Shown here one piece after another: positions 50,057 to 62,412 of a stretch of DNA of 64,000 nucleotides. The notes below the pieces were generated by a model. It was not told the origin of the DNA. It searched no databases and saw nothing but the letters and a program-made list of their open reading frames with translations. The DNA comes from Eremophila alpestris peregrina (lineage: Eukaryota > Chordata > Aves > Passeriformes > Alaudidae): positions 12,079,447 to 12,143,446 of the forward strand of contig WMCF01000012.1 of NCBI GenBank assembly GCA_009792885.1, given 5' to 3'. The stretch's first letter is position 1. Every line of letters begins with the position of its first letter. The position numbers were made by a program, and so were the translations under genes.

Positions 50057-53000
50057 ATCTGAAAATATTTTATGAAAAAGTCAAGTAAATTAGCAAGCAT
50101 TTAAATGCATGACACTTGTTCAAATATCAACACATAAAACTTAAGGATGCAAATCTCAGTAAGTTTACACTTGTAACATACTCAATTCTTCCCCACTTTT
50201 CATTTACTGAAAAATTGGGTTTTGGTTTTAATTTCGGTATACGGAAGTCAATGCGGGGACAACTATGGCTTTTTTTGCAACATTTTTTCAATATTACCTT
50301 AAAAATCTGTTATTTACATTAATATCTTTATGGGTTCCATGTTGAGAGCTATGTAGTCCTTGGCAGCAATATCAAAAACATTTCCAGATTATGTAGCAAA
50401 TTATCAATGCCACGATTACTCAAACATTTAGAAGTTAATTATTCTTTATGTAGATGTTATCCGCTGAGTGTAACTTCTGGCAGATTACAGAATATTTTCT
50501 TTATTGTGAAAAATTCTTGAATTATTTACTATGGAAAACTTAAGCTAATACAAGAGCTTTTTTCCTGTTTAAATTTTTAGGAGGAATCATTATTGCGATT
50601 ACTCAGTACCTATGCTGGGGTTTTAAAACTATGTAACTTAATTACAAATAATCAAACAAGAAGAAGGTAGCAAACCCTTTAAGTAAAATAAAGATGAAAA
50701 AATAAGGTGTATTTGTCTGAGGGATCACTTTTAGAGAACAAAAATAATTTTTTAGGGTTTTTTAGGTCATCATTAAAATAAATGCATGACTAAAGTGAAT
50801 TAATTTTAAAAAGAAGACAGTATTTGCAGAAGATTATCTGTGTGGTTTTTTCTTTTCAACTACAATGAAAAAATGTTCAGCTTCCTTTATTTCATTTTTG
50901 GGTATGAAACAATTTGCATTATTTGTTTAAAATTATAAATCCAAACAATCAAATTTTAAAATGCAGCTAAAACATTTGCATCTGCTGGGAGGGAAGTTTC
51001 ACGAACTTTAAAATAATAAGCTAAAAGTGTATGCTTTCAGCTTCTCATTCACCTAAAATATTATAATGGAAATACCTTTTCAGAGAAAAAACAACACCCA
51101 AAACTCAAAAGTTACCACTCTTTCCCAATCCTGATTTTGAAATTTATGTGAGATGGTCCTATATGTTACACCTTCGTCTAAATTATACAAGTTGTTCTAA
51201 CTTAATCAGCTATTAGTGTATACTCACTACTGTTTATCTGCTAAACATGGAACAAAAGTGAGAAATGGGGCTGTGAGAAATGTATACTCCAAAAGGAGCT
51301 TTTCTGACCAACATGAGGAAAAAAAACAATGGAAGGGATTATTTCACACACCAGTAATGGTAACATACAGGGTGTAGGAAAGCATGGAAAAACAAAATTG
51401 TAGTAACAGCAAATGCTGAACAAAACTAAGACATTTATGCTGTGATGAGAAAGACATGCACAAAATAAATTCGTTATGCTGAAAATATGGATTTAATACT
51501 TACACAACCATAGAAACAGATTCCAAACAATTATTTTTAATGAAAAATGTTGTAGGGTGTTGTCTGAGCAAGTAGTGAGAAAAAGAGGGAAGTTGACATC
51601 TATGAGGTTTAATTGATAATTTGCAATTACTGAAAGGGTAAACCATGTGAAACCATTTGAAACAGCAGCAATGTACGTTAAAGAGTTGTGATTGTATCCT
51701 GCTGGAGTAAACTAGCTTAAAATGCAAAACTTTACTGAACATGCCTTGGCGAAGAGAGGCACTCCCTGTGTATGCACTTTGTGGAAGACAAATCAATGGA
51801 AAAGGGCATATGTTATTGAGAACAAGGAAGCATTCAGCAATGTAACCTTAAGGTTTTCTCTTCTGTTACAACTAGTAACACCTGAAGGCAGGTGCAAGTC
51901 TCCCTTCCACACATAAGGAAAAGTATTTTCCTTGCCCATTGGTAATTGAATAAGACAATAATTGAAGTAAAATGGATAGCTCTAATTCCTTGTCTTTAAT
52001 GTAGAGCTCTGATATTCAGTAATGCAATTCACACAGGTATCTCTCTATAACTCCAATGAGGATAAGCAATGAAATATACAAGCCATTTAAAGTAAACTGT
52101 GAAGAACACCTAGATATTGTATTAAAGTGTTTAACATCTAACACTTTGACACCCTGTCTTCCCACACCCTCCCTGGATCAGCATCAGCAGCTTAGACACA
52201 CAGCCAGCACAGTTCTGACACTCAGTCCGCAGACTGACATTGTCAACAGAGACAAGATGTTGCCCACATCGCTCAAGTAAGGTACAAACAAGTCTTCAAT
52301 GACACTGCTTTTGGTAGAGACAAGAGGTTGCACAACTCCTCCCTGTATTCAAGAAATTTTTTGCATGATTGATTGTTGGTGTCAAATGACCCCAGACATG
52401 AAGTGTCCCTGTCAGTCCACCAGAGCCATGGCATCACTTACAATTCCCTGTTTCCTGTCATTGATCACTGTAGGGTGAATTGTTGCTCATCTTTCTTACT
52501 GCCTCAAAAAATGTTTGGTTTTTAACACGTTGTCAGACTCTATTACTGTTCAGACCACACATCAAGTGCTAGATCTTTCTTGAATAACATTTTAGAAGAA
52601 AACCTAAGCTTAGTAGTCTGGTGTTTTGGGCTGGATTTAATTACCACTTTATGTATCAGATTACTACATTTAAAATTCCCATGCTGAACCGAAAAAAAGT
52701 TTTCTATAATAATCTGAAAGATCCTTTACTAGGGAGGATGCAGATTTGACTAGGCCAGTTTGCTTGTGTCTTCTCCATCTGTTTTTTACTGAATGGCTTC
52801 CTTTTTCCTCTCAACATGAAGATTCCAATCTGGGTCTTCCTTCAACAGAAGGCATCAAATAAGAATAATATTAATTTCTTCACTTTTTCCTTAATGCTAA
52901 GAATAGTAATCAAAGGACGAAGGAACTGCAAATGAATTCCAGATAAGCAGCCAGATGTAGAAGAGTAATTTGGCTGATGAGAAGCTCTGGTGTTGCTACT

Positions 53001-53085
53001 GCAGTTATTGGCTGCACCAAAATGGAAACGGATATGATTTCCTGCATCTTGGCCACCATTTCTCTTTAAAATTCCACAGGAAATA

Positions 53086-53133
53086 AAATGCTAAAAATGT
53101 TAAAAATTGAAATGCTAAAAGTGAAAGAAATTG
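53086..53133. repeat. 24-bp imperfect tandem duplication
   Basis: Two adjacent 24-bp copies, both starting AAATGCTAAAA and ending AAATTG, differing at four positions. Confidence 0.72.
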
Positions 53134-54974
53134 TTTGATTGTTTTTTGAAAACCTGTTATGATGCTATCCTCATCATACTATTATTGGTATCATTGTTTA
53201 TTTCCTGTTTGCCAGCCAAGCACTGCAATGTAACTTTAAATCTATTTACAAGGAATGTAACTATGATTGGAGTTAAATAGCAGTAATATGTTTAGGAATT
53301 TTATATTTGACTCAAGCAGTGTTTCAAATATCTTCAATTTCAATATTTAAATAATAAACCCTTTTAATAACAATTTTTTTCACTATAACAAGTTCTCTTT
53401 ACTGAAAGTGTGTCTCCTCATTTTATTCCAGAAACATTCTGATGGAGCAAATTCTCGACTGTTTAATAGAACACTGTAATTTGACTTGTGACCACAATTG
53501 TGTATTTTGAGAGCACTAGAACACTTCAGGTAAATCAGACTTAAATGAAAAATGAAAAGCTAAAAATTGCAGTCATTTGATATAATTAAAATTTGAAACT
53601 TGATTTCAGAGCTATCTGCGGTCATATCATATTTTCCCTACCAGAGACAATGACATAATCCTTAGCCCTAGCAGGAAAAACATTTAAGTATATACTCAAT
53701 TGTTGCACATAATTGAGTACTCTTGACACCAAAAGGATTTGTGTCTGCTTAAAGTGATTGTCTGAACTAGGATCCAGTAAAACAACATTTTAAAAAATCC
53801 AAAATATGTTCATAATAGCAGACAAAGATTTGATCATTTTCTGGTTCATGTAATTTGCAACTTTGTCATTGGTCAGTAAAGTTGCTCAGAATCAAAAAGC
53901 GATCCATGAGACACGGCAGCTCAGTGGAATGTCCCTTTCCCATATCATCTTAACTAAATTTTCCCTATTAAGTGCTTTGAAAAATGTTCTTTCTTCATAG
54001 ATCATAACTGAGCAGCTAATACTATGGTTAAGATATTCAAATGATCTTATAACACAGTTTCTGAAGTGCAAGCAGATCAACTCTCCATCCATTTTTTAAG
54101 AAGTCTATACCATCTTTGATGCATGAATGTGGTTGTAAATAAATTATGAACTAAATAAATTATAAGATTGCTTATCAGATAAAGACAGTGTCTATTCTTT
54201 TCACTCTCTGTGACCTACTTTTTCTATTTTATAAACTCACTCTACCATAGTTCCTTTCTCCTTTCTGCTTATTTACATTCTATTTGCACGGTAAATTCTT
54301 CCTCACACTGACTATTTATTTTAAGATACGTCTAATTTTCCTGTTGAAATGCACATTTAATATCTGAGTTTTTATGATACCACCAAGGCATATTGAAGAA
54401 ACATGGCTACTTCAGAGTAACAATTCTAAGAGCTTTACAAAGTGTTTAGAAAAATGGAGCAGAATTGCAATATACAGTAAGGCCTATAAATATTGGAAGT
54501 CTAGAATCTATGTGCATATATCTTGTGAAAGTGATGTAAGCCCACTCAATAAGTACATAATTCAAGAAAAAAAAAAAAAAAAGAGTTTGCAGGTTTTAAC
54601 TGTGAATTCCCAATATACTTCAAGTTAGAGAGAAGAATGCAAAATCATTGGGGCATCATAGAGTTCAAAAAGAAGGCAGGAGTACCAAAATACAAAACTA
54701 ACATAGTCACTGTAGGTTTGTCTCCTTTGGGTGCATTTGTCCTTTACAGCAAAGTAAGAGAAAAGTAAACCTTTGTGATTCAAAGTGCGGGAGTATAAAG
54801 ACTGAGTTATTGCACATTTACAAAAATTTGCAAGGTAAATTACTTGAGGGAGATATAATCCCTCAGTTCTATCCCACAGGTCACAGATACACAATAACTG
54901 GAAGAAGAACATAGAAGGAAGACATTGTGAAGTTTCAGGTGCCATGACATAGGAAGTACATAAAACTGTTAAAG

Positions 54975-55340
54975 AGCACCCAAAGAAGGGCTATGACAGC
55001 AGCAAAAGGCCTAGAAAGGAAACTGTTCAGGGAGCAGCTGAGGTCATTTGACCTCATTGTAGTCTACAACTTTCTCGTGAGAGGAAGAGGAAGGGCGGGC
55101 ACTGATCTCTTCTCCGTGGTGATCAGTGACAGGACCCAAGGGAATGGCCTGAAGCTGTGTCAGGGGAAGGTTTAAGTTCTTTACTCAGAGGGTTGTTGGG
55201 CACTGGAACAGCTCCCTAGGGAAGTGGTCACAGGACTAAGCCAAGAGAGCTCAGGGGCCCTTTGGACAATGCTCACAGGCACATGGGGTGTCCTGTGCAG
55301 GACCACAGGTTGGACTCAGAATATTCTATGACTCTGTGAT
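54975..55340 (+). mobile_element. CR1 LINE tail (CR1-J-like, tentative)
   Basis: Characteristic CR1 3' blocks occur in sense order. They are CAAAGAAGGGCTATGACAGC, GGAGCAGCTGAGGTCA, GACCTCATTGTAGTCTACAAC, CTGATCTCTTCTCC, GACAGGACCCAAGGGAATGG, GTTCTTTACTCAGAGGGTTG, TGGGCACTGGAACAGCTCCC and GGTTGGACTCAGAATATTC. The element ends at the terminal repeat ATTCTATGA CTCTGTGAT. Compared with remembered intact copies, about 35 bases between GAGGTCATTTG and ACCTCATTG are missing, and a shorter stretch is missing after GAAGGTTTA. The short frame at 54993-55175 is part of the element, not a gene. Confidence 0.9.
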
Positions 55341-57269
55341 ACTGCAATTTTTTAGGTGATTTTGAAGTAAAAACATTTATCTAAATTTAACATAATGGTT
55401 CAAGAAAATGATTGTTTGTGTTTCTTCATTTTTGTGTGTTTTATAGGAGGTTAGATAGCTCCCTTTGTTAAACTCTTATGGAATAAGACACCTTTGAAAA
55501 AAACATGCTTTCCTCAGGAGGTGTCAGGTATATCAAGTTGCATAGACTGTACATCGGATAGTTGTATCTGCATTTTAAGTAATGCTTCATGTTCTTATTC
55601 AAATATTGAATTGACACCAAGTCAATTTTCAGTCTTAAAATGTTACAGTTCTAGTGATAAAATACATACATACAACCACCATATTAATATTTCAGAATGA
55701 ACATGTAATTAGTGAATATTCTTGATGGAGTGGAAAATATTAAAATTCTTCCAAACCCATGGAAGACTTAAAAAGGAAAATCCCTTTCAATTGAAAAAGC
55801 CCCACATATTTTTTTTTCCTTTTGCAAATGCTTGAGATTAAAATCAAAGCTGGTATTACATACTCAATCCTAATAATTCACATATCTTTTATTTACTTTG
55901 ACACTACAGATTTTTCTTCCTTAAAATTTTACAGTGCTCCAAAAAGTAAGTAGATTTTGTAATGTTTTAGTTTGTTTGTAGTAAAAAAATACGTTTTTTA
56001 AAGCTGTTACCTCTGCAGAGTGTTGACCTTGTTTTAAACAGCTCTGTGTGTTGGAGAGTTTTCGTTACCTTATAGGAAAGGGACAAGTTCACAGGTTCTT
56101 TCATGTGTTCCCATACAGCCTTCCTCAGATGCCATAGAGGGGAGGCACAATCAATGTCAATCCTATGTTCCACTGCAGTACTGCAAAGCATCCCTAGCAA
56201 CAGCACATTACAGCAGGAATTGCTGCTGCTCTGTCAGGTAATGATGAGGTACACTAACAAGATGGAAAGTGACTACTGTCACTACTTTTTGCTTCATAGT
56301 CATAGTTCTTGAAAACGAAGAAATGTAGACAGGAGTCCACTGTACTGTGACTGAAACACCCTAGATTCTGCAGGGCTGTTGAGTTTTTTTTTTTGTTCTA
56401 GTTTGTTGTTTTTTTTTTTTCTTAAGTTGCTCCATGAATTAGGCACCTCACAGAAAAGGTAAAATCTCATTGCAACCGTTCACAAAACAGAAGTTCCTAT
56501 GTTCACAAAACTGTGCATCCAAAATAATTTGCATCCAATCGGATTTTATCAGAGTCAATGTCCTATAATTAGGCTGGCTACTTCAAGGTATGGACAAAAC
56601 AGCCAATGAAAAATTTCCATGAAGCGGTAGGAGTGCTATAATCCTTCCATCAGCTAAAATAACCCTTGAAAAAATATTGAGGAGAATAAAAAGACCAGGA
56701 GTCACTTGAATTACCCTGATTTCCATGTTCCTACATATTTTTCTAATTACTACTAAGCATAATGTACCTTTAAACAAAGAGGTGAGTATTTAATGTAGCA
56801 ATGATGTTAAAACACTAATTCTGATCCCATCTAAAAGTTATTTTTACTTGGAATGAAAATGTAATTCTGTTCTTTCTAATTCATTACTAACCAGTTCTGG
56901 ATGTAATCAAGATTTCACTGAATTGATAAAATATTTTTTTTTAATTGTGTCTTTTTTGCCAAAATTAATGTAAATATTCTTTGACAGTCATGGAAATAAG
57001 GTCCGTTCAAGAAAAAGGGGTGAAATTATTTTTTTTAGTAGTTCCTTATCATGTTTTTTTCATCTTCCAGCTTTATATAATTCTCTCATCTTCCATAACT
57101 GGTTTAATAAGTGAAATTAAATTTAATTGTTTTCATCAATTAACACTTCATTATGTTAATGAATTAACTAAACGGTTTAAAATTGCTCTAAGGTCTCAAA
57201 AAATCAGAACTTATAAGAAGTGATGAACACTTTGCCATGTCACACAATAAAGTTTTTCTTTAACAGAAG
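55341..57269. other. Non-genic unique sequence
   Basis: T-rich tract at 56383-56422 (mainly T with some G). Otherwise nothing recognisable. Confidence 0.5.
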
Positions 57270-57770
57270 GTCTGTGTGATAAGTAGAACAGGATAATACT
57301 TTTTTTATTCTTATCAAGGGAAGGGCACAATACAGCCTTAGAGGAGCAGATAAGGCTGACAAAAAGGAAGTAATGCAAAATGCAAGCAGGACGCCAGCTC
57401 ATCTCTGCCAAGTCTGACAAGACACTAATTATGCAAAACAACAATATTGTGCTTGTTCAAAAGAGGAGGACAAGGAACAGCCACCTAAAAAAGACACTAG
57501 ATTTTGAAGACCACCAAAGAAGACCCCCGAAGAACCAGAAAATAACTTCTGGTAAAGGGTGTGACTATGTAAAATAAAGCAGTGTATATGTATAAAGCGA
57601 GCAGGGATAGCCAGTGAATATGTACAGCTGTTTTTCCTAACACTTGGGACACTTGATTAAGAGGAAGGACCCTCTGAGTGACCAGCATGCTGCAACAATG
57701 GATGCCTGCTTTATAACACTCAGAACTGTGTTAGAAAGTTTCCATCTGGCCAATTCTGGTATCAGTGACA
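57270..57770 (+). mobile_element. Probable solo LTR of an endogenous retrovirus
   Basis: This is a block of about 500 bp that resembles an LTR I recall from passerine genomes. It has a purine-rich 5' half, a TATATGTATAAAG sequence near 57587 that could be the promoter TATA, and a GGGACACTTGATTAAGAGGA stretch near 57646. A CAACAATGGATGCCTGC stretch near 57693 sits where a CAATAAA-type polyadenylation signal would be expected; it looks mutated. The 3' end is placed at ..CAGTGACA. No internal viral genes flank it. The left boundary is a guess. Confidence 0.48.
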
Positions 57771-60700
57771 TTCCATTGCTGCACTACCCTTGTTACACTG
57801 CTTATCTGGGCAGTCATTTTTAAGGCTGTTTCCTCCTAGATGTGAACAACCGTATAAGTAATTATTGAATTTTAATGACCAGTTTAGATAAAACATAATG
57901 AAACATCCTATTTTCTTAATGTTTTTGAGATCCTTATGGTGGCTACACGAAGCCTCCACACCTGTACATTCTATATTAGTTAGGTTCGCAAATATTTGGG
58001 CAGTAGAAAAGTGAGCAAGGCATAACCTACAATTTTTGTGAGAATTGTGAAAACCTATTAAATATTACTCATCTGCCTGCAATGAAGTTATATTAATTAA
58101 CAGAAAAAATCCAGACAATAACAGCATGCTTTTGCTTTTATTCCTCGGTTCTTGCTAGAGTATCTTTTGTACTGTAGTTGCATTTCCTGTAATGCTGGCT
58201 GAAATTAACCCACAACAATATGAAAGATGTTGTAGGAATATGTACTTTCTATATAGGGATAAGATCTATGGGTATATCTTACTGCAGAGGGGGAGATTTT
58301 TTTTCATGTTTTTGTTTTAAAATTATCTCTAGCTACTGTACCTGTGTGTATGCCAAAACTGTTGTTAAAATTGTTTTAAGAATCTCACCCAGGATCAATG
58401 TCATATCAGACAACTCAGTACACACCTTCTGTTTTAACCTCAGGATCATTCTTTGTGTAGCCTACCATGTATATGATTAAATTATACATTGTAAGATGGT
58501 TTGCCTCCTCCTTCTCCCTTTCCATTTTAATATATAGCAGTTCATTTGCTTTTATCATTGTCTTCCTTTTGCTTGTTTCTACATCCTGTCTTCTATTCGT
58601 CTTTTTCAACATTAATGGACTAACACTGGAAATCTCATATGGATCCAAATGAATTGCAGTATTGATCTGCATTGAAAAGTTCCTACATAATGTCACCTCA
58701 GTGACCACTGTATTCCCACAATAATAACCTGCTACATTTCCTGAGGAAACATTTTTATACTTAGTGGCAGATAGACACTTTAAATACAATACTTTACAGA
58801 CCATGATACTCTACTGTGATGCATTTACAGAACAAAGCTTGCTGCAAAACTTTCAAGCTGTATTCCAAGCTCTCCAATATTAGGATATACAACCACTACA
58901 GTCTACAAAGTTTCTCCTTTACCACATCCAGTCACAAAACTGCTATGTTAATAGCCTGGAAATCTGAAAGTTTTCTGGTAACCTTGCCAATATTCTAAAT
59001 TCAAAGGGTATTACCTATTGCCTATTATCCACTTTTCCCTATTATATTGTGGCAATAAGAGAAGACTACTGAAAAATTAATCCTCCATGCTGCTTAGACC
59101 TAATCATGGCAAGTATATTTTATGACAATTGCCAAGAGTAGGTAAGAATGGATACAGCTCATAGTGGGTGAAGGACTAAGTGACCAGCAGTAAAGGAAAG
59201 GAAGAAAGGAAATGAGAGACTCGCAGTAGAAAATGACTGCTGTAAATATTCCAGGGGTCCCAGTCACTCAGCTGTACTTAAATAAAAAATCCAAACTGAT
59301 GTAAAATTATTACCACTATGCAAAAGTACAGATAATTTGAGAATCAGAGCATTGACAGCTTTCAACTTATTCAGGCATAGGTGCTCTGAAATGTCCCTAC
59401 TAAAGGAAGAGTACTTGTGGCCTGTACCTAATGAATAGATATTCTAAGTCAGGTTGGCTGACCTAAAGGGCTAAAATTTGCATGATAGTCAAGAACAGAG
59501 GATGTTATCACAACAATCCTTAAGTGCTTTCCCAAAAGAGTGAGCACAACTCCAGAACAGCTTTATTCATTAGCATTTAATCAAGTAATAAAATCTCACT
59601 ATCATAAATTCTGAGTTCTCAAGTGCCTTGGTTTAAACCATTGCAGCAACCTTCAACAGAGCCTGATGAACTGGTGTAGTGGGTCCAGCCCTGTGGTCTC
59701 AACTATTGTCAATAAAATTTACGGTTACTACCCAGATATGACCAAATTATTCACAACAGAGTCTTCAGAAAGTCTCATTTCCTTCTCTCACAGGAGAACA
59801 AAACGTTTTTCATTTTCTTGTAAATATTTGTCACATGTAACTAACTTATGACTGTGTTCCTTTCAGGGTGTCTAAATGTGGAGATAATTGCGTGTTTAAT
59901 GAACTCCTGCCAATAAATCATGAATGTCTGAGTTTCCTACTATGACTAGTTATATCAAAGGCCATGAAAAATAAATGCTTAGAGTATAAAAATAAGCATT
60001 TTTAAATGATTACCATGATTATCACGCCAGTTTGTTTTGCCTGACTCAAGGTACATCACCCTTAGAGCTAGAATTTAGGTTGGAATACTAAATTATACAT
60101 GCCCACTTAGCATAATAAGACTACAATATTTCCTTTAAACAAAGCCTGTTATAAAATTTACACAACTCTTTAGTCAGCCTAGAAATTAAGCAGAAATTAT
60201 TTATTATGAATAGTCTTAAGATGTCCTTTTTTGTTCTAATTCTCTACATAAGGTAAATTTTGAGGAATTCTGCTATTTTACGAACCTTTCTGATTTTAAT
60301 GACTTTCAGACTCAACCTCTCCATTTTAAATTAATTGAAAATGTCTTTATTTCTGGTGACTAATCAGAAAAAATAATTTTTAAATATTAAAAATAAAAAG
60401 GAGAAAGTCATCTGAATGCATTTTTTACACACCCACATGAACTTTCCTACAGAAGATATATGGTTCTGTTTTGCATACAAAATTTTTCCCAGAGTCCTGT
60501 TGCCAATTTTGTTTAATTATTGCTTGGCAGTGATAGATCCCAGCTGTTACATGCCTTTGCAACACATGCATTAAACTATTCAGCATATACAAACTTTATT
60601 TTTTTTTCAGGCAAATGGAAGATGAATTTACAAAATGTATTTCAAAGTATTTTTTAAAGTAATTTTAACAAGGAGAATGAATTGAGTAGCCCTAAAGAAT

Positions 60701-61235
60701 CATTTTAATTACCTCATTAGGAAAAAAATTAAAATATTTAGTTGAAACCAAATTATACTAAAATTCGAAGCTGTAAAGAAAACAGACTTTAAAAACTTTT
60801 ATTGTTGCTGATTGTACAGATATGTGACTTGCATAAAGTGTATGTCATTCCTTGGTACTAATAATTCAGCATCTATCACTAATTCACCATGCAAACTGTG
60901 TTGAAAACCGTCCTAAGGACCAGTGAAAAGATTTTTGTTGTCTTCTTCATCAAACAAATTCCCAGAATTAATTTTGTTACTGAAGACTCGCAGGCTTGCA
61001 CCAGCCCTAGGATTTTATCAACCTGATCTAAATTCAAGTCTTCTGCTTTGTTGTATATTGTGTTTGTAGACAAGCAGGCTGATACCTTAGAAATCTGTGT
61101 TAAGGAGTTCCCCAACGATATGTATTACACACAGCACTGTTGTTAAGGGGGTATTTATGTGCTTCTAAGTCAATAACTGAATCCAGGCTCCATATGCCAA
61201 ATATAACCCTGCACCAGCTGGTTGAAAAGCTGTTT

Positions 61236-61254
61236 CTCTCCCTCTCAGGGAGAG
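61236..61254. repeat. 8-bp-stem hairpin sequence
   Basis: CTCTCCCT (61236-61243) and AGGGAGAG (61247-61254) flank a three-base loop CTC. A 10-bp palindrome ACCAGCTGGT lies just upstream near 61213. Confidence 0.65.
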
Positions 61255-61626
61255 CTCTGGGTAAAATATTCATGACTTGAAAGGAGGGCCTGGAATTTAA
61301 TGCTTTTATAAATAGAGAGAAAATTAATTCTATGCTTAAAGGATAAAAGAATCCCTGTAAATTTACGTTTTTCCTTTTTCTGTACTAGCCCAACTCAAAT
61401 AGTCACTCAGTAGCTTTATGCTACTCATGTCATTTGTCTAGAAATAACTTCCTTTTTCCTCCCAATTTATGAAATAAACACCTGTAATTCAAATCTTTTC
61501 ATCAAAGTACAAAAAGATACTATAAGATAAGGGTGAATATGTAAAGGTTCACATAGATTATGAAACTGCAGACATTTCATTAGAAATATTTGGCCTACTA
61601 GGCTACCTGCAACCAGGAGGATAAAA

Positions 61627-61668
61627 GTGTGTGGGTATTTCTGTGTGTGTGCGTGCGTTAGTGTGTGT
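61627..61668. repeat. TG dinucleotide microsatellite, interrupted
   Basis: TG/CG units with interruptions, about 42 bases. Confidence 0.88.
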
Positions 61669-62380
61669 TTTCATTTTGAGTTCTCAGTTGCTCAAGCAGC
61701 AACATACTGGACAGCACCATGTATTGTTCCATGAAGAGGCAGTTCTGAGTTAAAAATCAAATGTTAAGCTGCTCCTTACCTTCTAGTGAAAATACAAGGT
61801 CAACGTAAGGTTTTGATTTATTATAATGTTCACACTACACAGGAACTGGGGGACTGAAAAAAAGGTAAGGGAAACCAAGGTGAGCTAAGACAATATAATT
61901 CAACTGATCTTAACCGAAGAAAATAACTACAACCACCAAAAAAAAAATTTAAAAAAAAAAAGGTTAAACTCCTAAAATTTTGATGTGGGTCTATGTTTTC
62001 CTAATTTTTTAAATCCATTTTTTAGTTTAAAAAAATCATGTAAATTCAACACCCCACCCTCCCCCTCCCTAACTCTCCTCCAATTATTTGGGGACAAAAT
62101 ACTTTAAGTTCTGAAAACTGTTTATTCTCTGTCAGTGTATTGCATATGTTTAACATCACAAAGGAGTTGCAGAACATCCCCTTTATTCTGGTTTGAAAGC
62201 TATAAAATATATTTTCATTAGATAACCTCAGCAAAGCAAAACTAATAGTAAATTTCAAGAGGTCTAATTTTTATCTAATTTCTGAATTTTCTCACCCCTC
62301 AAATGCAAATAATTTCCTCCAACTAGATAAAAAAAAAACTATTCTGCTGTATGAAAACAACATCAAAGATCTACATGTAG

Positions 62381-62412
62381 TAAAAAAACCCAACAAAACC
62401 AAATAAAAACAC
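62381..62412. repeat. A/C-rich low-complexity tract
   Basis: A run followed by CCCAACAAAACC-like units; no G on the plus strand. Confidence 0.8.

Larger units (their letters stand above)
45969..54974. other. Long non-genic A+T-rich stretch
   Basis: About 9 kb with no gene, RNA gene or transposon that I recognise. It contains a 14-bp palindrome (46579-46592), a T/G tract (48229-48280), an AAAT array (50034-50056), a 24-bp tandem duplication (53086-53133) and a 16-base A run (about 54567-54582). The frame 52056-52280 is followed by a GTAAGG donor-like sequence at about 52278, but nothing else supports an exon. Confidence 0.5.

Noticed and set aside
52056..52280. Frame followed by a GTAAGG donor-like site, possible exon
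   Set aside because: One donor-like hexamer is weak evidence; no acceptor, domain or conservation can be shown from sequence alone.
54993..55175. 60-codon frame in the CR1 tail
   Set aside because: Lies in the 3' region of a truncated CR1 and is not an independent gene.
58415..58804. 129-codon minus-strand frame with a true ATG
   Set aside because: No recognisable domain, low-complexity basic composition, no visible splice or promoter context. Frames of this size are expected about once in 64 kb of such DNA.
60879..61115. 78-codon minus-strand frame with a plausible-looking protein sequence
   Set aside because: It begins at a TTG rather than ATG, matches no family I know, and has no flanking splice signals that I can support.
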